The position numbers were made by a program, and so were the translations under genes. The notes under the pieces are model-generated. The model saw only the letters and a list, made by a program, of their open reading frames with translations, had not been told where the DNA came from and searched no databases. From Microbacteriaceae bacterium VKM Ac-2854 (GTDB lineage: Bacteria > Actinomycetota > Actinomycetes > Actinomycetales > Microbacteriaceae), in NCBI GenBank assembly GCA_013205085.1, contig JABMLH010000008.1, positions 166,920 to 230,919 of the forward strand: a stretch of 64,000 bases of DNA, written 5' to 3'. Every line of letters starts with the position of its first letter. The first letter of the stretch is position 1. Below are positions 51,897 to 59,464 of this stretch, one piece after another.

Positions 51897-52327
51897 TCAT
51901 CGGTGGAAGACGTGCACTTGTCCGTAGGCTTCGACGACGTCGAAGACTTCGCGGTACTGGGCTTCGATCGCGCGGTAGTTCCACTGCAGGTCTTCGGCCG
52001 CGATGCCCCATTCTCGGCGCATCGAGGCGAGCGCGTCCTTCCAGCCGAGCTGGTCGATTTGTTCTTGGATCGCGTGGCGCAGGCCGTCGTAGCTCGCGAG
52101 GTAGCTGTTGAGGAACGCGTTCTCGATGTCGGGGTCGTTCGGGTTGACGTCGTCGAGTCGGAGAAACGCGGCGAACGGCGCGCCGTGGCGCTGGTAAGCG
52201 TCACGGACAGCCGACTCGTTGTCGTTCCAGGTGAGGACGACGGCGTCGATTTCGTTGTCGGCGAGGGACTTTCGTGCCGGCCGTTGCCGGGCTCGAAAGG
52301 GTCCCAGGCGTGTTCTGATGTTGTCAT
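51897..52327 (-). pseudogene. Hypothetical element gene with an apparent frameshift
   Basis: ATG at 52327 with AAAGGAG begins MTTSEHAWDPFEPGNGRHE, then the frame turns into an unnatural Ser/Thr/Arg run. One frame over, a good protein begins at about 52268: SLADNEIDAVVLTWNDNE, then RDAYQRHGAPFAAFLRLDD and a C-terminal helical part ending YGQVHVFHR, stop at 51899-51897. It has no start codon of its own, so one base seems lost near 52270 (GCACGAAAG). The stop overlaps the recombinase ATG. The family is unknown to me. A programmed -1 shift or a sequencing error is the alternative. Confidence 0.6.
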
Positions 52328-52391
52328 GGGAGAGATATCTCCTTTCTGCCCACCCGGGTGAAGTTGGAGGGTCTCGGTGGATCGGTGGCCG

Positions 52392-52676
52392 CTATCGGCG
52401 GTAGACGCGCACGCGGTTGTCCGGCGTGACGATCACGTCAAAGAGATCTCGGTAGAGCATCTCGAGGACCGGATCCGGCGTTCCGTTTAGTTCGTCGTGG
52501 GAGACGAACGCGGGGTCCCAGCCGAGCGCGTCGACGAGTTCGTCGAGGGCTTCGCGAAGGGTGGCGAACTCGGCGACGAACCGTCCGGCGCTATCCTGCT
52601 CGCCGTCGTCAAGCGGTATCGGGTGGGTGCGCTCGGGCGATGGCGGGCGTTCGTGAGTGGATTCGGGGTCATGCAT
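52392..52676 (-). CDS. Hypothetical element protein
   Basis: A 94-residue acidic protein. The N-terminus is Pro/Glu-rich and disordered; ~34-94 (FATLREALDELVDALGWDPAFVSHDE) is helical, and ends LFDVIVTPDNRVRVYRR. ATG at 52676 overlaps the end of the replication-relaxation gene by eight bases, so it is coupled to it. I do not recognise the family. Its place inside the mobile-element operon suggests an accessory role in transfer or replication. Confidence 0.65.
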   Translation of the reverse strand: MHDPESTHERPPSPERTHPIPLDDGEQDSAGRFVAEFATLREALDELVDALGWDPAFVSHDELNGTPDPVLEMLYRDLFDVIVTPDNRVRVYRR

Positions 52677-53532
52677 GCGGGTCCTCCTTCGAGTGGGTTG
52701 ATGCGCGGTAGTTGGCGACTCCGGCCCGCAGCAGCGGCACGAATTCGTCGAGGCTGATGACGACGAACAGGTCCTTGTCGAGGTCGGTTTCGCTGGCGAT
52801 GCGGCGAGCGAGTTGGTCGCGCCGTCGAGCGGTCGGGGTGATCCAGACGACGGCGGGGAATATCCCGCTGCGACGCTGCTCGACGCCGGTGCGTCGGTAT
52901 TGCTCGTATTGCAGACATTTTTGGACGATGCGGGCGGGGTTCTCGGTGGCGAGGTCGATCTCGAGGAGCCAGTGGTCCTCGTAGCCGTCCGCCTTCGCTG
53001 TCATCACGGCGAGGTCGGGTTTGAGAAACACCCGTTGCCCGGCCGATCCGAGGTACGGGCGCCAGCACCTCGGTTCCGACTGGAGGCTCTCGACGCGGAC
53101 ATCGCTCTCCGCTTCGAGTTCGGCGAGCTGCACCCGGATTTCGGAGATCGCGAGGGTGTGCTGCAAGAACGCGAGCGATGGCTCCTGGTCGGTTCGGTAC
53201 CGTTTCGTGCGCGGACTCGTTTCGCTGGCGTCCGGGTCGCGCGAGGCGATGCGTGCGCCGCGGCTGGTGATCGTCCAGATGCCGGCGCTGGAACCGTGCG
53301 CGGGACCGCCGACGGTTCGGGGCAGCGCGTGAAGCAGTCCGATCTCGCCCAGCTTGCGCAGCAGCCGATTGGTTTGCCGCGCTGCCGAGCGGCTGCTGCC
53401 GTACCTGGTTCGGGCGGCGCGTGCGAGTTGTCGGCTGGTCGCGTAGCGCTGCTCGAGAAGGAACCGAAGCACCTCCCGTTCCGGTTCGTTCGGTCGCGGG
53501 ATCGGGCCGGCCGGCCGCGAGGCGGGCGTCAT
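52669..53532 (-). CDS. Replication-relaxation family protein
   Basis: A 287-residue protein of the Replic_Relax family found on actinobacterial plasmids and integrated elements. The N-terminal ~90 residues form a winged-helix (PEREVLRFLLEQRYATSRQLARAAR; RLLRKLGEIGLLHALPR); the C-terminal part has an endonuclease-like core with LKPDLAVM and HWLLEIDLATENPARIVQKC (a D/E-x-D/K-type pattern seen in restriction-enzyme folds). ATG at 53532 follows GGGAGG; a start at 53565 is possible. It overlaps a small upstream ORF by ATGA. The family's biochemical role is not settled; DNA binding at transfer or replication origin is inferred. Confidence 0.8.
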   Translation of the reverse strand: MTPASRPAGPIPRPNEPEREVLRFLLEQRYATSRQLARAARTRYGSSRSAARQTNRLLRKLGEIGLLHALPRTVGGPAHGSSAGIWTITSRGARIASRDPDASETSPRTKRYRTDQEPSLAFLQHTLAISEIRVQLAELEAESDVRVESLQSEPRCWRPYLGSAGQRVFLKPDLAVMTAKADGYEDHWLLEIDLATENPARIVQKCLQYEQYRRTGVEQRRSGIFPAVVWITPTARRRDQLARRIASETDLDKDLFVVISLDEFVPLLRAGVANYRASTHSKEDPHA

Positions 53533-53687
53533 GGCCTGCCTCCCGACCGCCCGGCCGGTACCCACCGGAACGGTGGGTGAGTCGTAGCCATGACGAGACG
53601 AACAGGGGCGGAATGGCGGGCGTCGATGGGACCGTTCAGCGCGGCGACGAGTCTCCCGACGGGTCTCCGCGTGGGAACGAATGGCAT
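53529..53687 (-). CDS. Possible 52-residue coupled small protein
   Basis: An ORF starting at ATG 53687, six bases after the coupling-protein stop, whose own stop overlaps the replication-relaxation ATG (ATGA). It is basic (MPFVPTRRPVGRLVAAL) without clear domain. The coupling is the only support; there is no convincing ribosome site. Confidence 0.35.
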   Translation of the reverse strand: MPFVPTRRPVGRLVAALNGPIDARHSAPVRLVMATTHPPFRWVPAGRSGGRP

Positions 53688-53692
53688 GCGGC

Positions 53693-55816
53693 TCACGGTC
53701 GTTTCCTCCGTCCGATCACGCCGTCGACTGCCCGTTGCGGGGTGCCGACGGTCCGGCCGCCGAGGCCGAGATCGCGGCGGAGCGTTTCGTCGACGTCGGA
53801 TCGAGGCCGGCCGTATCGTTCGGCGCTCGCCTGCCGGATCTCGATCGGGTCCGAGACGGTCGGGGACGGTGGCGTGGTGGCGGCGGAGAGCCAACCGGTC
53901 TGCTTGCCGCCGTTTCGGAGGTTCGCGTAGACGTGGTGCGTCGGGAGAAGCTGGAAGTCGTCGGCGTCGAGTTCGCGGGTGGTCTTGGCGAGCGCGGCGG
54001 CATCGGCCTGCTCGAGGCCGAAGACGATCTTGCTGCGCGCGTTCGTGTCGATCGCCGCGCGCATCGCGGGCGGCAGCTGATCCCTGTACTGGTGGGCGAG
54101 GTGCCAGGCGGCACCGAGAGACCGGCTCTGCGCGAGCGCTTCGGCGAGGTCGCCGGAAGCCGGCAAAGCGAGGTAGTCCTGGACCTCGTCGACGTAGAGC
54201 GAGGCGATGGTGCGTTTCTCCTGCGGAAGCGCCCCGCGTCCGAGGATGATCGGCCAGAGCGAACCGACGATCAGGGAGCCGAGGAGTCGGGCGAACTCTG
54301 GCCCGAGGATTCCCTTGTTGAGGGATATCAGGACGATCTTCTTCATAGAGAACACTTCCGCGAGGTCGAAGCGAGGCTGCGATTGCCCAAGGACGGCGCG
54401 CATGCCGGGACGGATCAGAAAGACGCGCAGCTTGTTCATCGCCGGCCCGATCTCGGCCGCCTGCTGTTGCGGACTGAGCTCGTCGTAGCGAGCCCAGAAG
54501 GCGCTGACGCCGAGCGGGTCGTCGATGCGGCTGGTGATCCTGCGCCGGAAGGTCGGGTCGGTCAGCAGCGTCGGCAGCCACAGCAGGTTCGCGCCAGGGG
54601 TGCGCGCCAGGGTGAGCAACGCGGAGCCCAGGACGTCTTCCGAGCGGATGCCCCAGTTGTCGAAGATCCCCTTCAGCGCCGCCATCAGCGAGTCGGCGAC
54701 GAGTTCCGGGCTTCGCCCCGCGCCCGCCAGGACGTTGATGCCCACCGGGCGATCGGACAGCGGGTCGATGACGACCACGTCGCCCCGCCGCGCAGCGGGG
54801 ACGCGTTCGAGGACGTCGGCCACCAGGTCGGCTTTCGGGTCGACGACCAGCACGCCTCGGCCGGCTTCCATGTCGGCGACGATCATGGAGAGCATCGCGG
54901 TGGACTTTCCGGACCCGGTCGGGCCGAGCAGCACCGTGTGGAACGCGGCGTCCTGGATCGGGATGCCGATCGTCCGCGCCGTTCCCGGCGCGGTCGTCTC
55001 CGCGAAAGCGCGGCCGCCGTCCTTCATGCCGGCCGGAGCGGGAAGAAGGCGCGGGTGTTCGGCGGGCACGCCGGGAAGGTGTCCTTCGCCGAGCGGCCAG
55101 CCCAGCAGCGGCAACAGTTCCGGCACGGACAGCGTCAGCCAATACGTGCCGGGACGGCGAGCCGCGTTGACCGTCGCGGGAGCGAGCCCATCCAGGTGCA
55201 AGCGGGTGCCCGCCGCTTCCGCCACCCGCAGCGCCCCGAACAGCGAGGTGAGCAGTGACCGGCGCCGTTCGGGAGTCGCCGCCGCGGCGCCGATCCGCAT
55301 CTCCACCTGAAATCCGTGCCGGGACGCGCGCTCCTTCAAAGAGGAACGAACCTCGGTGGGGGCCTGCGGCGTTCCCCACAGCAATTGCCACCAGGCGCGC
55401 CTCGGATCCTCGATCCCATTCGGGACCAGGTGCGGTCCGCGCCGCGCTCCGAGCATGATTTGCACGACGAGCTTGTCGCCGTCCCGATTCGCCTGCGCCA
55501 GCGCGGCGAGGACCGAGCGGGTGATCGCTCCGATCCGATCCGTCGTCAGGCTCAAAGCCGGGTGGCGCAGACGGCTGCGTCCGGCGCTGACCACCGTGAT
55601 GCGCTCGGAGCTTGGTTTGGTGAGGCGCGCGCCCGTGAACTCCTTGATCATCGCGGTGCCGATACCGATCTGCGGCCGTTCGAGTCCGACGAGCCAGCGG
55701 ATGCCGGGGGAGCTGGCGCGGGCTTCCAAGCGGACCGCGCCGAGCGAAGGCTCGGTCGCGATCCGCTGCAGGAGTTCCATCGCCGCATCGATGGCGAACG
55801 GGCGCTGCCAATGCAC
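53693..55816 (-). CDS. VirD4/TraG-like type IV coupling ATPase
   Basis: A 707-residue P-loop ATPase of the conjugative coupling/DUF87-HerA type. The N-terminal ~290 residues are the element-specific part (GIRWLVGLERPQIGIGTAMI). Walker A HTVLLGPTGSGKSTAMLSM (~297) and Walker B ASLYVDEVQDY (~555), and the sensor region AWHLAHQYRDQLPPAM, are clear. It starts with GTG at 55816, 25 bases after the preceding small gene. No membrane segments are evident, unlike classical VirD4, so it resembles the actinobacterial element type. Would pump or recruit DNA for transfer; no relaxase or T4SS genes are seen in the window, so the element is probably mobilised by another. Confidence 0.85.
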   Translation of the reverse strand: MHWQRPFAIDAAMELLQRIATEPSLGAVRLEARASSPGIRWLVGLERPQIGIGTAMIKEFTGARLTKPSSERITVVSAGRSRLRHPALSLTTDRIGAITRSVLAALAQANRDGDKLVVQIMLGARRGPHLVPNGIEDPRRAWWQLLWGTPQAPTEVRSSLKERASRHGFQVEMRIGAAAATPERRRSLLTSLFGALRVAEAAGTRLHLDGLAPATVNAARRPGTYWLTLSVPELLPLLGWPLGEGHLPGVPAEHPRLLPAPAGMKDGGRAFAETTAPGTARTIGIPIQDAAFHTVLLGPTGSGKSTAMLSMIVADMEAGRGVLVVDPKADLVADVLERVPAARRGDVVVIDPLSDRPVGINVLAGAGRSPELVADSLMAALKGIFDNWGIRSEDVLGSALLTLARTPGANLLWLPTLLTDPTFRRRITSRIDDPLGVSAFWARYDELSPQQQAAEIGPAMNKLRVFLIRPGMRAVLGQSQPRFDLAEVFSMKKIVLISLNKGILGPEFARLLGSLIVGSLWPIILGRGALPQEKRTIASLYVDEVQDYLALPASGDLAEALAQSRSLGAAWHLAHQYRDQLPPAMRAAIDTNARSKIVFGLEQADAAALAKTTRELDADDFQLLPTHHVYANLRNGGKQTGWLSAATTPPSPTVSDPIEIRQASAERYGRPRSDVDETLRRDLGLGGRTVGTPQRAVDGVIGRRKRP

Positions 55817-55841
55817 CTAACGCCAGATCAGTTGCGGCGCG

Positions 55842-56051
55842 CTACGCATGAGACTCCTCCGCATGCACGTCGCCGCGGTCCTCGGGATGCGCTGCGCGGG
55901 GCTGCTGATCAGCGTCGTGCTCCAGCTGCCAGAGGACGAGCGCGATGACCGCCCGGGCGAACTTGCGCCGGTCGATGGGCTCGTTCCAGATCGCTTGGAC
56001 GCGAACCTGACTCGAGGCCGCGCTGCCGGGAGCTTGCTTACGGCCGACCAT
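55842..56051 (-). CDS. Hypothetical small element protein
   Basis: A 69-residue protein: GSAASSQVRVQAIWNEPIDRRKFARAVIALVLWQLEHD. The middle resembles a short helical binder of larger complexes, as in small plasmid/element proteins that precede the coupling ATPase. ATG at 56051 follows GGGAGACCGAC. Cotranscribed with the coupling ATPase (25-bp gap). Function unknown. Confidence 0.65.
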   Translation of the reverse strand: MVGRKQAPGSAASSQVRVQAIWNEPIDRRKFARAVIALVLWQLEHDADQQPRAAHPEDRGDVHAEESHA

Positions 56052-56093
56052 GTCGGTCTCCCGTTGAGGATGTGGCGTTCGGAGCAATTTCGT

Positions 56094-56285
56094 TCACAAG
56101 TCGTTCCTGCGAACGAAGCGGACGAGCAGCCACAGGCCGAACCCGACCGCGAGCGCGGCCAGGACGACCCACCACACCTCCAGCAGCAGCCGGGCGGCGA
56201 TCCACACGAGCACGGCGATCCCACACAGGGCGACGACTCCACGCAGTGCGCTCGAATACCACGAGTCGCTCTTCTTCTCGGACAT
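56094..56285 (-). CDS. Small membrane protein of the element
   Basis: A 63-residue protein with two membrane segments: SALRGVVALCGIAVLVWIAARLLLE and WWVVLAALAVGFGLWLLVRFV, with a basic tail. GAGGAAAG precedes the ATG. It lies between the MT-A70 methyltransferase (12-bp gap) and the small gene at 56051. It may anchor the coupling ATPase, which itself has no obvious membrane segment; this is an inference from adjacency. Confidence 0.7.
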   Translation of the reverse strand: MSEKKSDSWYSSALRGVVALCGIAVLVWIAARLLLEVWWVVLAALAVGFGLWLLVRFVRRNDL

Positions 56286-56297
56286 TCTTCTTTCCTC

Positions 56298-56897
56298 TCA
56301 TGACCGCTCTCCCGTGTCCGGTGCGGTCTTCTCTTGGCCTCGCGCGGCGTCGGACGGGACGGGGTATCCCGGAATCGAGATGTCCGAGTCGATTTCGTTA
56401 CCCCACACGGACCAGTCCGCGCTCGATGGCGGACGGCGCCTGGCGAACAGTTCGAGAAACGGGCCGTCCGAGACGCGCTCGATGACGGCGAACTGCTCCT
56501 CGGGCTTGTGGGAGTGGGACTGCAGCGGCGCGAACATCCAGGTCGGCTGCGACCGGTAACGCACCGGCGCCTTGCCCCTCGTCGCGAAAAGAAGGTGTTC
56601 GGTCGCGTTGCGCAGATAGTTGCCGAGCAGGATGCGCGGCTTGATCCAGGTGAGCGGCGAGCGGGGGACGAATCCCCATGCTCGGATCACGTCGTAGCCA
56701 TGCTCGAGCGTCGCGTTCGTCACCCACAACCAGAGGTGTGCGTTCTCCTCGGCCAGCGTCTCGACGGGCAGCGCCTTGATTCGGTCCAGGCTCATGAGGT
56801 CGTAGTGCTGGGCGGCGCCGAGGCGGCCTGTCTGCTCGACGTTCCACGGCGGGTCCGCCAGAATGGTCGTGAATTTCTTATTGGTGTTTTGGGGCAT
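56298..56897 (-). CDS. MT-A70-family adenine N6-methyltransferase
   Basis: A 199-residue DNA/RNA adenine methyltransferase. The catalytic motif is ADPPWNVEQTGRLGAAQHYDLMSLDRI (DPPW at residues 15-18), followed by HLWLWVTNATLEHGYDVI, and SPLTWIKPRILLGNYLRNATEHLLFATRG is the typical second half. ATG at 56897 has AAAGGAG 11 bases upstream. It heads the minus-strand operon of the element, and an inverted-repeat site lies upstream at 56984. No cognate restriction gene is beside it. It may protect the element or mark its DNA; target site unknown. Confidence 0.9.
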   Translation of the reverse strand: MPQNTNKKFTTILADPPWNVEQTGRLGAAQHYDLMSLDRIKALPVETLAEENAHLWLWVTNATLEHGYDVIRAWGFVPRSPLTWIKPRILLGNYLRNATEHLLFATRGKAPVRYRSQPTWMFAPLQSHSHKPEEQFAVIERVSDGPFLELFARRRPPSSADWSVWGNEIDSDISIPGYPVPSDAARGQEKTAPDTGERS

Positions 56898-56983
56898 GGG
56901 GCAATGGACTCCTTTCTGAAATGCTGATCGTTGTTTCGGCGCGCCGAATACCGTTTCCGGTTATCCGCCGCGAACTACCCGTA

Positions 56984-57010
56984 TTACGAACCATTCGTAC
57001 CAATTCGTAA
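56984..57010. promoter_or_regulatory. Inverted repeat TTACGAA-N13-TTCGTAA upstream of the element operon
   Basis: Perfect 7-bp arms separated by 13 bases, with two further TTCGTACC-like halves inside. Located 87 bases before the MT-A70 ATG in an AT-richer stretch. A site for the element's control protein is plausible. Confidence 0.4.
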
Positions 57011-57100
57011 AGGGTGAGTCGTCAGCAGAACGCGAGTGGCGGGACCGGCGCGGACCTTGGGTCAGGGGTCACCCGTCAGGTCTCCACAGCCGTTGACGTC

Positions 57101-57568
57101 TTATTTACAACGTGCTGTGGACAACGAGACAAATTTGCGTTCACCACCCACCGGCTCCGCCATGAAAGATGGCGGAGGAAGCATCGAAGAAGGACTTGGC
57201 GCCGCGGCGCGGAGGCCTGGCGCGCGGTTTCGGCGAGGGTGCCGGCGCGCGACATGTGGGTCTTTATTTCGGGGCGACGGCATAGCGTCGCCGCCCCGAA
57301 AGTCCGCCGAGGTTCTATCGTCGTCGTGAACGCGCCCGGAGGCGAGATAGGACTCTCGGATCAGAGCCTTCCTGGCCTCGTGGCCGTCCGCGCCCAGCTG
57401 CTCGGCCAGCGACAAGATGGTGGCGCGCAGTTGTTCGGACGTGCGGTCGCGGTCCGCCTCGATCCGCGCGACGCGACGGTCGCGACGCGAAGCCAACAGC
57501 TTCGCCGCGAGCGTCCTGCCGAGTCGGAAGTGCCGGGCGACCGAGTCGGTGATCCTCATGTCGATCAC
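57101..57568 (-). CDS. Hypothetical element protein, coupled to the gene upstream
   Basis: A 155-residue protein. The first ~75 residues form helices (DSVARHFRLGRTLAAKLLASRRDRRVARIEADRDRTSEQLRATILSLAEQLG) with coiled-coil character; the second half is Pro/Arg-rich and disordered. The start is GTG at 57568, overlapping the stop of 57565-57873 (GTGA). Its function is not recognised. It belongs to the left operon of the element. Confidence 0.6.
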   Translation of the reverse strand: MIDMRITDSVARHFRLGRTLAAKLLASRRDRRVARIEADRDRTSEQLRATILSLAEQLGADGHEARKALIRESYLASGRVHDDDRTSADFRGGDAMPSPRNKDPHVARRHPRRNRAPGLRAAAPSPSSMLPPPSFMAEPVGGERKFVSLSTARCK

Positions 57569-57873
57569 CAGCTCGCGATCGCCTGCGCCGCGCCCATCGC
57601 GTACGCGTCCACGATGTGCTTGTAGCGCGCCTCGCCGAGCGGCGCGACCTGGATCAGGTGCGCCTCCAGCGCCGACAGCGCTCCAACGTTCTGAAGCGCC
57701 GTGTTGGTCAGCAGAGCGCGTCCCTGCTCCTTCACGTCCGCGACCAGCGCCCGTCCTTGCATCCGCTCGACCTCACGGCCGATCTGCCGCTGGATGCCAG
57801 CGCTGATCTGCGCGAGCCCCGAGGAGCCGAACGCGCCTCCCGCAGGGGACAGTTCCTTCGTCGTCTCGAACAT
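57565..57873 (-). CDS. Hypothetical element protein
   Basis: A 102-residue mostly helical protein (FETTKELSPAGGAFGSSGLAQISAGIQRQIGREVERMQGRALVADVKEQGRALLTNTALQ). GGGAG stands well before the ATG at 57873. It begins the small operon divergent from the gene at 57975. Similar short helical proteins are common in actinobacterial integrated elements. I cannot name a role. Confidence 0.65.
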   Translation of the reverse strand: MFETTKELSPAGGAFGSSGLAQISAGIQRQIGREVERMQGRALVADVKEQGRALLTNTALQNVGALSALEAHLIQVAPLGEARYKHIVDAYAMGAAQAIASW

Positions 57874-57974
57874 GACGACTCCCTTCTCTTGCCTCCGAGG
57901 CCCGGTCGGAACCTCTGAAATCATGGAAGCCGACGGCGCAGTGCACCGTCGTGACAAGAAAGTGACACGGACCG

Positions 57975-58685
57975 ATGGCTGACCGGACCCTCGACGAGCG
58001 CGTGCTCGCCGAGCTGCTGCAATTGCGGAAGCAGACCGCCGGCGTCACGGTCGAGACGCTGGCCCACGCGAGCCTCATCTGCGACCTGCTCGGCGCCGGC
58101 GATCCGTACGTCGCGTACACGCGGCTGGGCCACGAGATCCTCGACTCCGATCTCGGTCTGCCGATGCAGGCTGCCGCCGCGTCGCTCGGCTTCTTGGCCG
58201 AAGGTCGCACGCACCTGGAGCGCCTCGACGCGTTTGGACTAGAGGTCGGCATGGAGCAGCGCCAGGTGCGCCGATACTCTGACCGCGGCATCCGGACCCT
58301 TGCCCGGCTCATCGCGACCAACTGGCCCACCGAGACCGTCCCACGCCTCGATGCGACTGTCGTGCGCGTCGTGGATGGATGGGAGTTGCACCTCGTGACG
58401 GCGCGCCTCCTGCTCGTCGAGATGCGGACGCCGGTGGTGACGCTCCTCCAGGGCGCCTCACGATCACGTATCAACTTACGCTGGAAGACCCGGGCCGAGA
58501 GCACATGGGAGTACGCGCGAACCGAGGCACCGCTCTACGTCGCGGACAGAGAAGACGAGACCTCTGTTGCGGTGGTTTGGAGGGGCGAACTTTGGCCAAA
58601 GCTGTGCCTTACGTGGATCGGCGCCCACGTCGACGGCGCGTGCGAGACCCTCGGGAACAAGCTCGTCGTAAGGCTCTCCGCCTAA
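57975..58685 (+). CDS. Hypothetical element protein, divergent
   Basis: A 236-residue protein with an acidic helical N-terminal part (DERVLAELLQLRKQTAGVTVETLAHASLICDLLG) and a beta-rich C-terminal half (DGWELHLVTARLLLVEMRTPVVTLLQGA; WRGELWPKLCLTWIGAHVDG). No family is recognised. It could be a control protein for the divergent element operon. The start ATG 57975 has only a weak ribosome site. It is the last gene before composition falls sharply towards AT. Confidence 0.65.
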   Translation: MADRTLDERVLAELLQLRKQTAGVTVETLAHASLICDLLGAGDPYVAYTRLGHEILDSDLGLPMQAAAASLGFLAEGRTHLERLDAFGLEVGMEQRQVRRYSDRGIRTLARLIATNWPTETVPRLDATVVRVVDGWELHLVTARLLLVEMRTPVVTLLQGASRSRINLRWKTRAESTWEYARTEAPLYVADREDETSVAVVWRGELWPKLCLTWIGAHVDGACETLGNKLVVRLSA

Positions 58686-59039
58686 GTTGCACGCGCGTAT
58701 GGTCGATCAAGCCTGTTGCAAGTTTCAACGATCCAGGCCGGGCACAAACTCATGCAGGTCAACTCTGCGTTGGTGATCGACGAACGAGGCCCTCTCGCGC
58801 CAACCATTTTGCGCTGCGTCGAATCCGCGAACTGAGTTGAGAGCCCAAGCCGCCGCGGCCGACTCCGCCGACGCGGTGGTGACTCACCCACTTCGAGGGG
58901 CTCTCTCATCTCATGAACATCTACAAGTGGCTCAGGTTCGACCTGATCCCGATAGCGACAGAGCCCTCCGAGGCTGGCAAAAATAGCCCACGACCTCGTA
59001 TTTACAATAAATGAGGTTTGCTCTATAATTGTCTGCAGT
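58686..59039. other. Boundary region between element core and AT-rich block
   Basis: No firm gene lies in these 354 bases. A 33-codon ORF (58913-59014, MNIYKWLRFDLIP) may be a gene remnant. GAGAGCCC (58839) and GGGCTCTC (58898) could pair over a 51-base loop. The last 40 bases hold the promoter of the next operon. Open frames on both strands here look like coding remnants. Confidence 0.5.
59001..59029 (+). promoter_or_regulatory. Near-consensus sigma70 promoter of the candidate defence operon
   Basis: TTTACA (59001-59006), 17-base spacer, TATAAT (59024-59029). One mismatch to the full consensus. Transcription would start about 59036, four bases before the ATG at 59040, so the message is nearly leaderless. 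Confidence 0.75.
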
Positions 59040-59459
59040 ATGGAAGAGCTCAACCCTAAACGCCTACCGGAACCCCACGAGTACTCAAAGACCTCGAGGG
59101 AGGTAGCGCGCGTCGCGGAGGCGCAGAGCAGGGCGCTCGGGCGAATGTCGGTGGTGAGCGATAGGCTCACGTCATCGCCTGAAGGGCCGCCGGAACCGGA
59201 ACGGCTCGCCCTCCTGGGCACCGAACCAGTAGAACGAGGGGAAGCGAAGGAACAAATGCCGATCATGTTAGCCACATCAGGAGAAGGACCCGGAATCGAG
59301 CGGGTAATTGCGATGCTGAATCAGCAGGGCATAGCATATAATGTCACGTACGTCGATTCTTACACGGAGCCAAGGTTGCAGGTGGGGTCATCGGAGTTGG
59401 TGGGCGAAGACGAAATATCGGAACATCTTGCCGAGATACGAATTCTAGCTGGCGTCTAG
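59040..59459 (+). CDS. Small protein with cysteine-less glutaredoxin-like C-terminus
   Basis: A 139-residue protein. The first ~65 residues are charged and probably disordered. From ~73 the order MPIMLATSG, a helix GIERVIAMLNQQ, strand IAYNVTYVD, PRLQVGSSELVGEDEISEHL follows the glutaredoxin/thioredoxin-fold scheme (cis-Pro at PRL, G-xx-I at the end), but the active-site Cys positions are occupied by other residues. So it probably binds rather than reduces. Codon choice is clearly AT-richer than in the chromosome. It is followed after five bases by the 627-residue gene and shares its promoter. No function is known; a sensor or adaptor for the next protein is inference. Confidence 0.7.
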   Translation: MEELNPKRLPEPHEYSKTSREVARVAEAQSRALGRMSVVSDRLTSSPEGPPEPERLALLGTEPVERGEAKEQMPIMLATSGEGPGIERVIAMLNQQGIAYNVTYVDSYTEPRLQVGSSELVGEDEISEHLAEIRILAGV

Positions 59460-59464
59460 GCGAA

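Larger units (their letters stand above)
49930..51900 (-). pseudogene. Large serine recombinase interrupted by an in-frame TGA
   Basis: The frame starting at 51900 (ATGA overlap with the previous gene; ATG 51744 is the alternative) carries the resolvase domain: KVAVIYLRVSTARQAQRG with the catalytic Ser, FVDRGESAKTANRPALQ, VHKVDRLARN. It stops at TGA 51018-51016 after LSQLALELA. The same frame continues without shift as RGLTTRRTPQVPSRALTDTDLHKIL, then the zinc ribbon (YCGNCH ... YFYCS) and a coiled coil. A CGA (Arg) to TGA change explains this. The C-terminal reading frame ends at 49930, after crossing the antisense strand of tRNA-Arg. Unless the stop is read through, the recombinase is inactive. 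Confidence 0.85.

Noticed and set aside
53529..55811. 760-codon minus-strand frame overlapping the coupling ATPase
   Set aside because: Lies one frame off the ATPase with Walker motifs; its sequence is Arg-rich and shows no domain. Only its last 52 codons, in a separate start context, were kept as a low-confidence ORF.
50022..58685. Complete conjugative element (ICE) call
   Set aside because: Only a coupling ATPase and a replication-relaxation protein are seen; no relaxase or type IV secretion genes, so self-transfer is not supported.
58682..59275. 197-codon minus-strand frame over the boundary region
   Set aside because: It would run across the near-consensus promoter and antisense to the small gene at 59040, and shows no domain.
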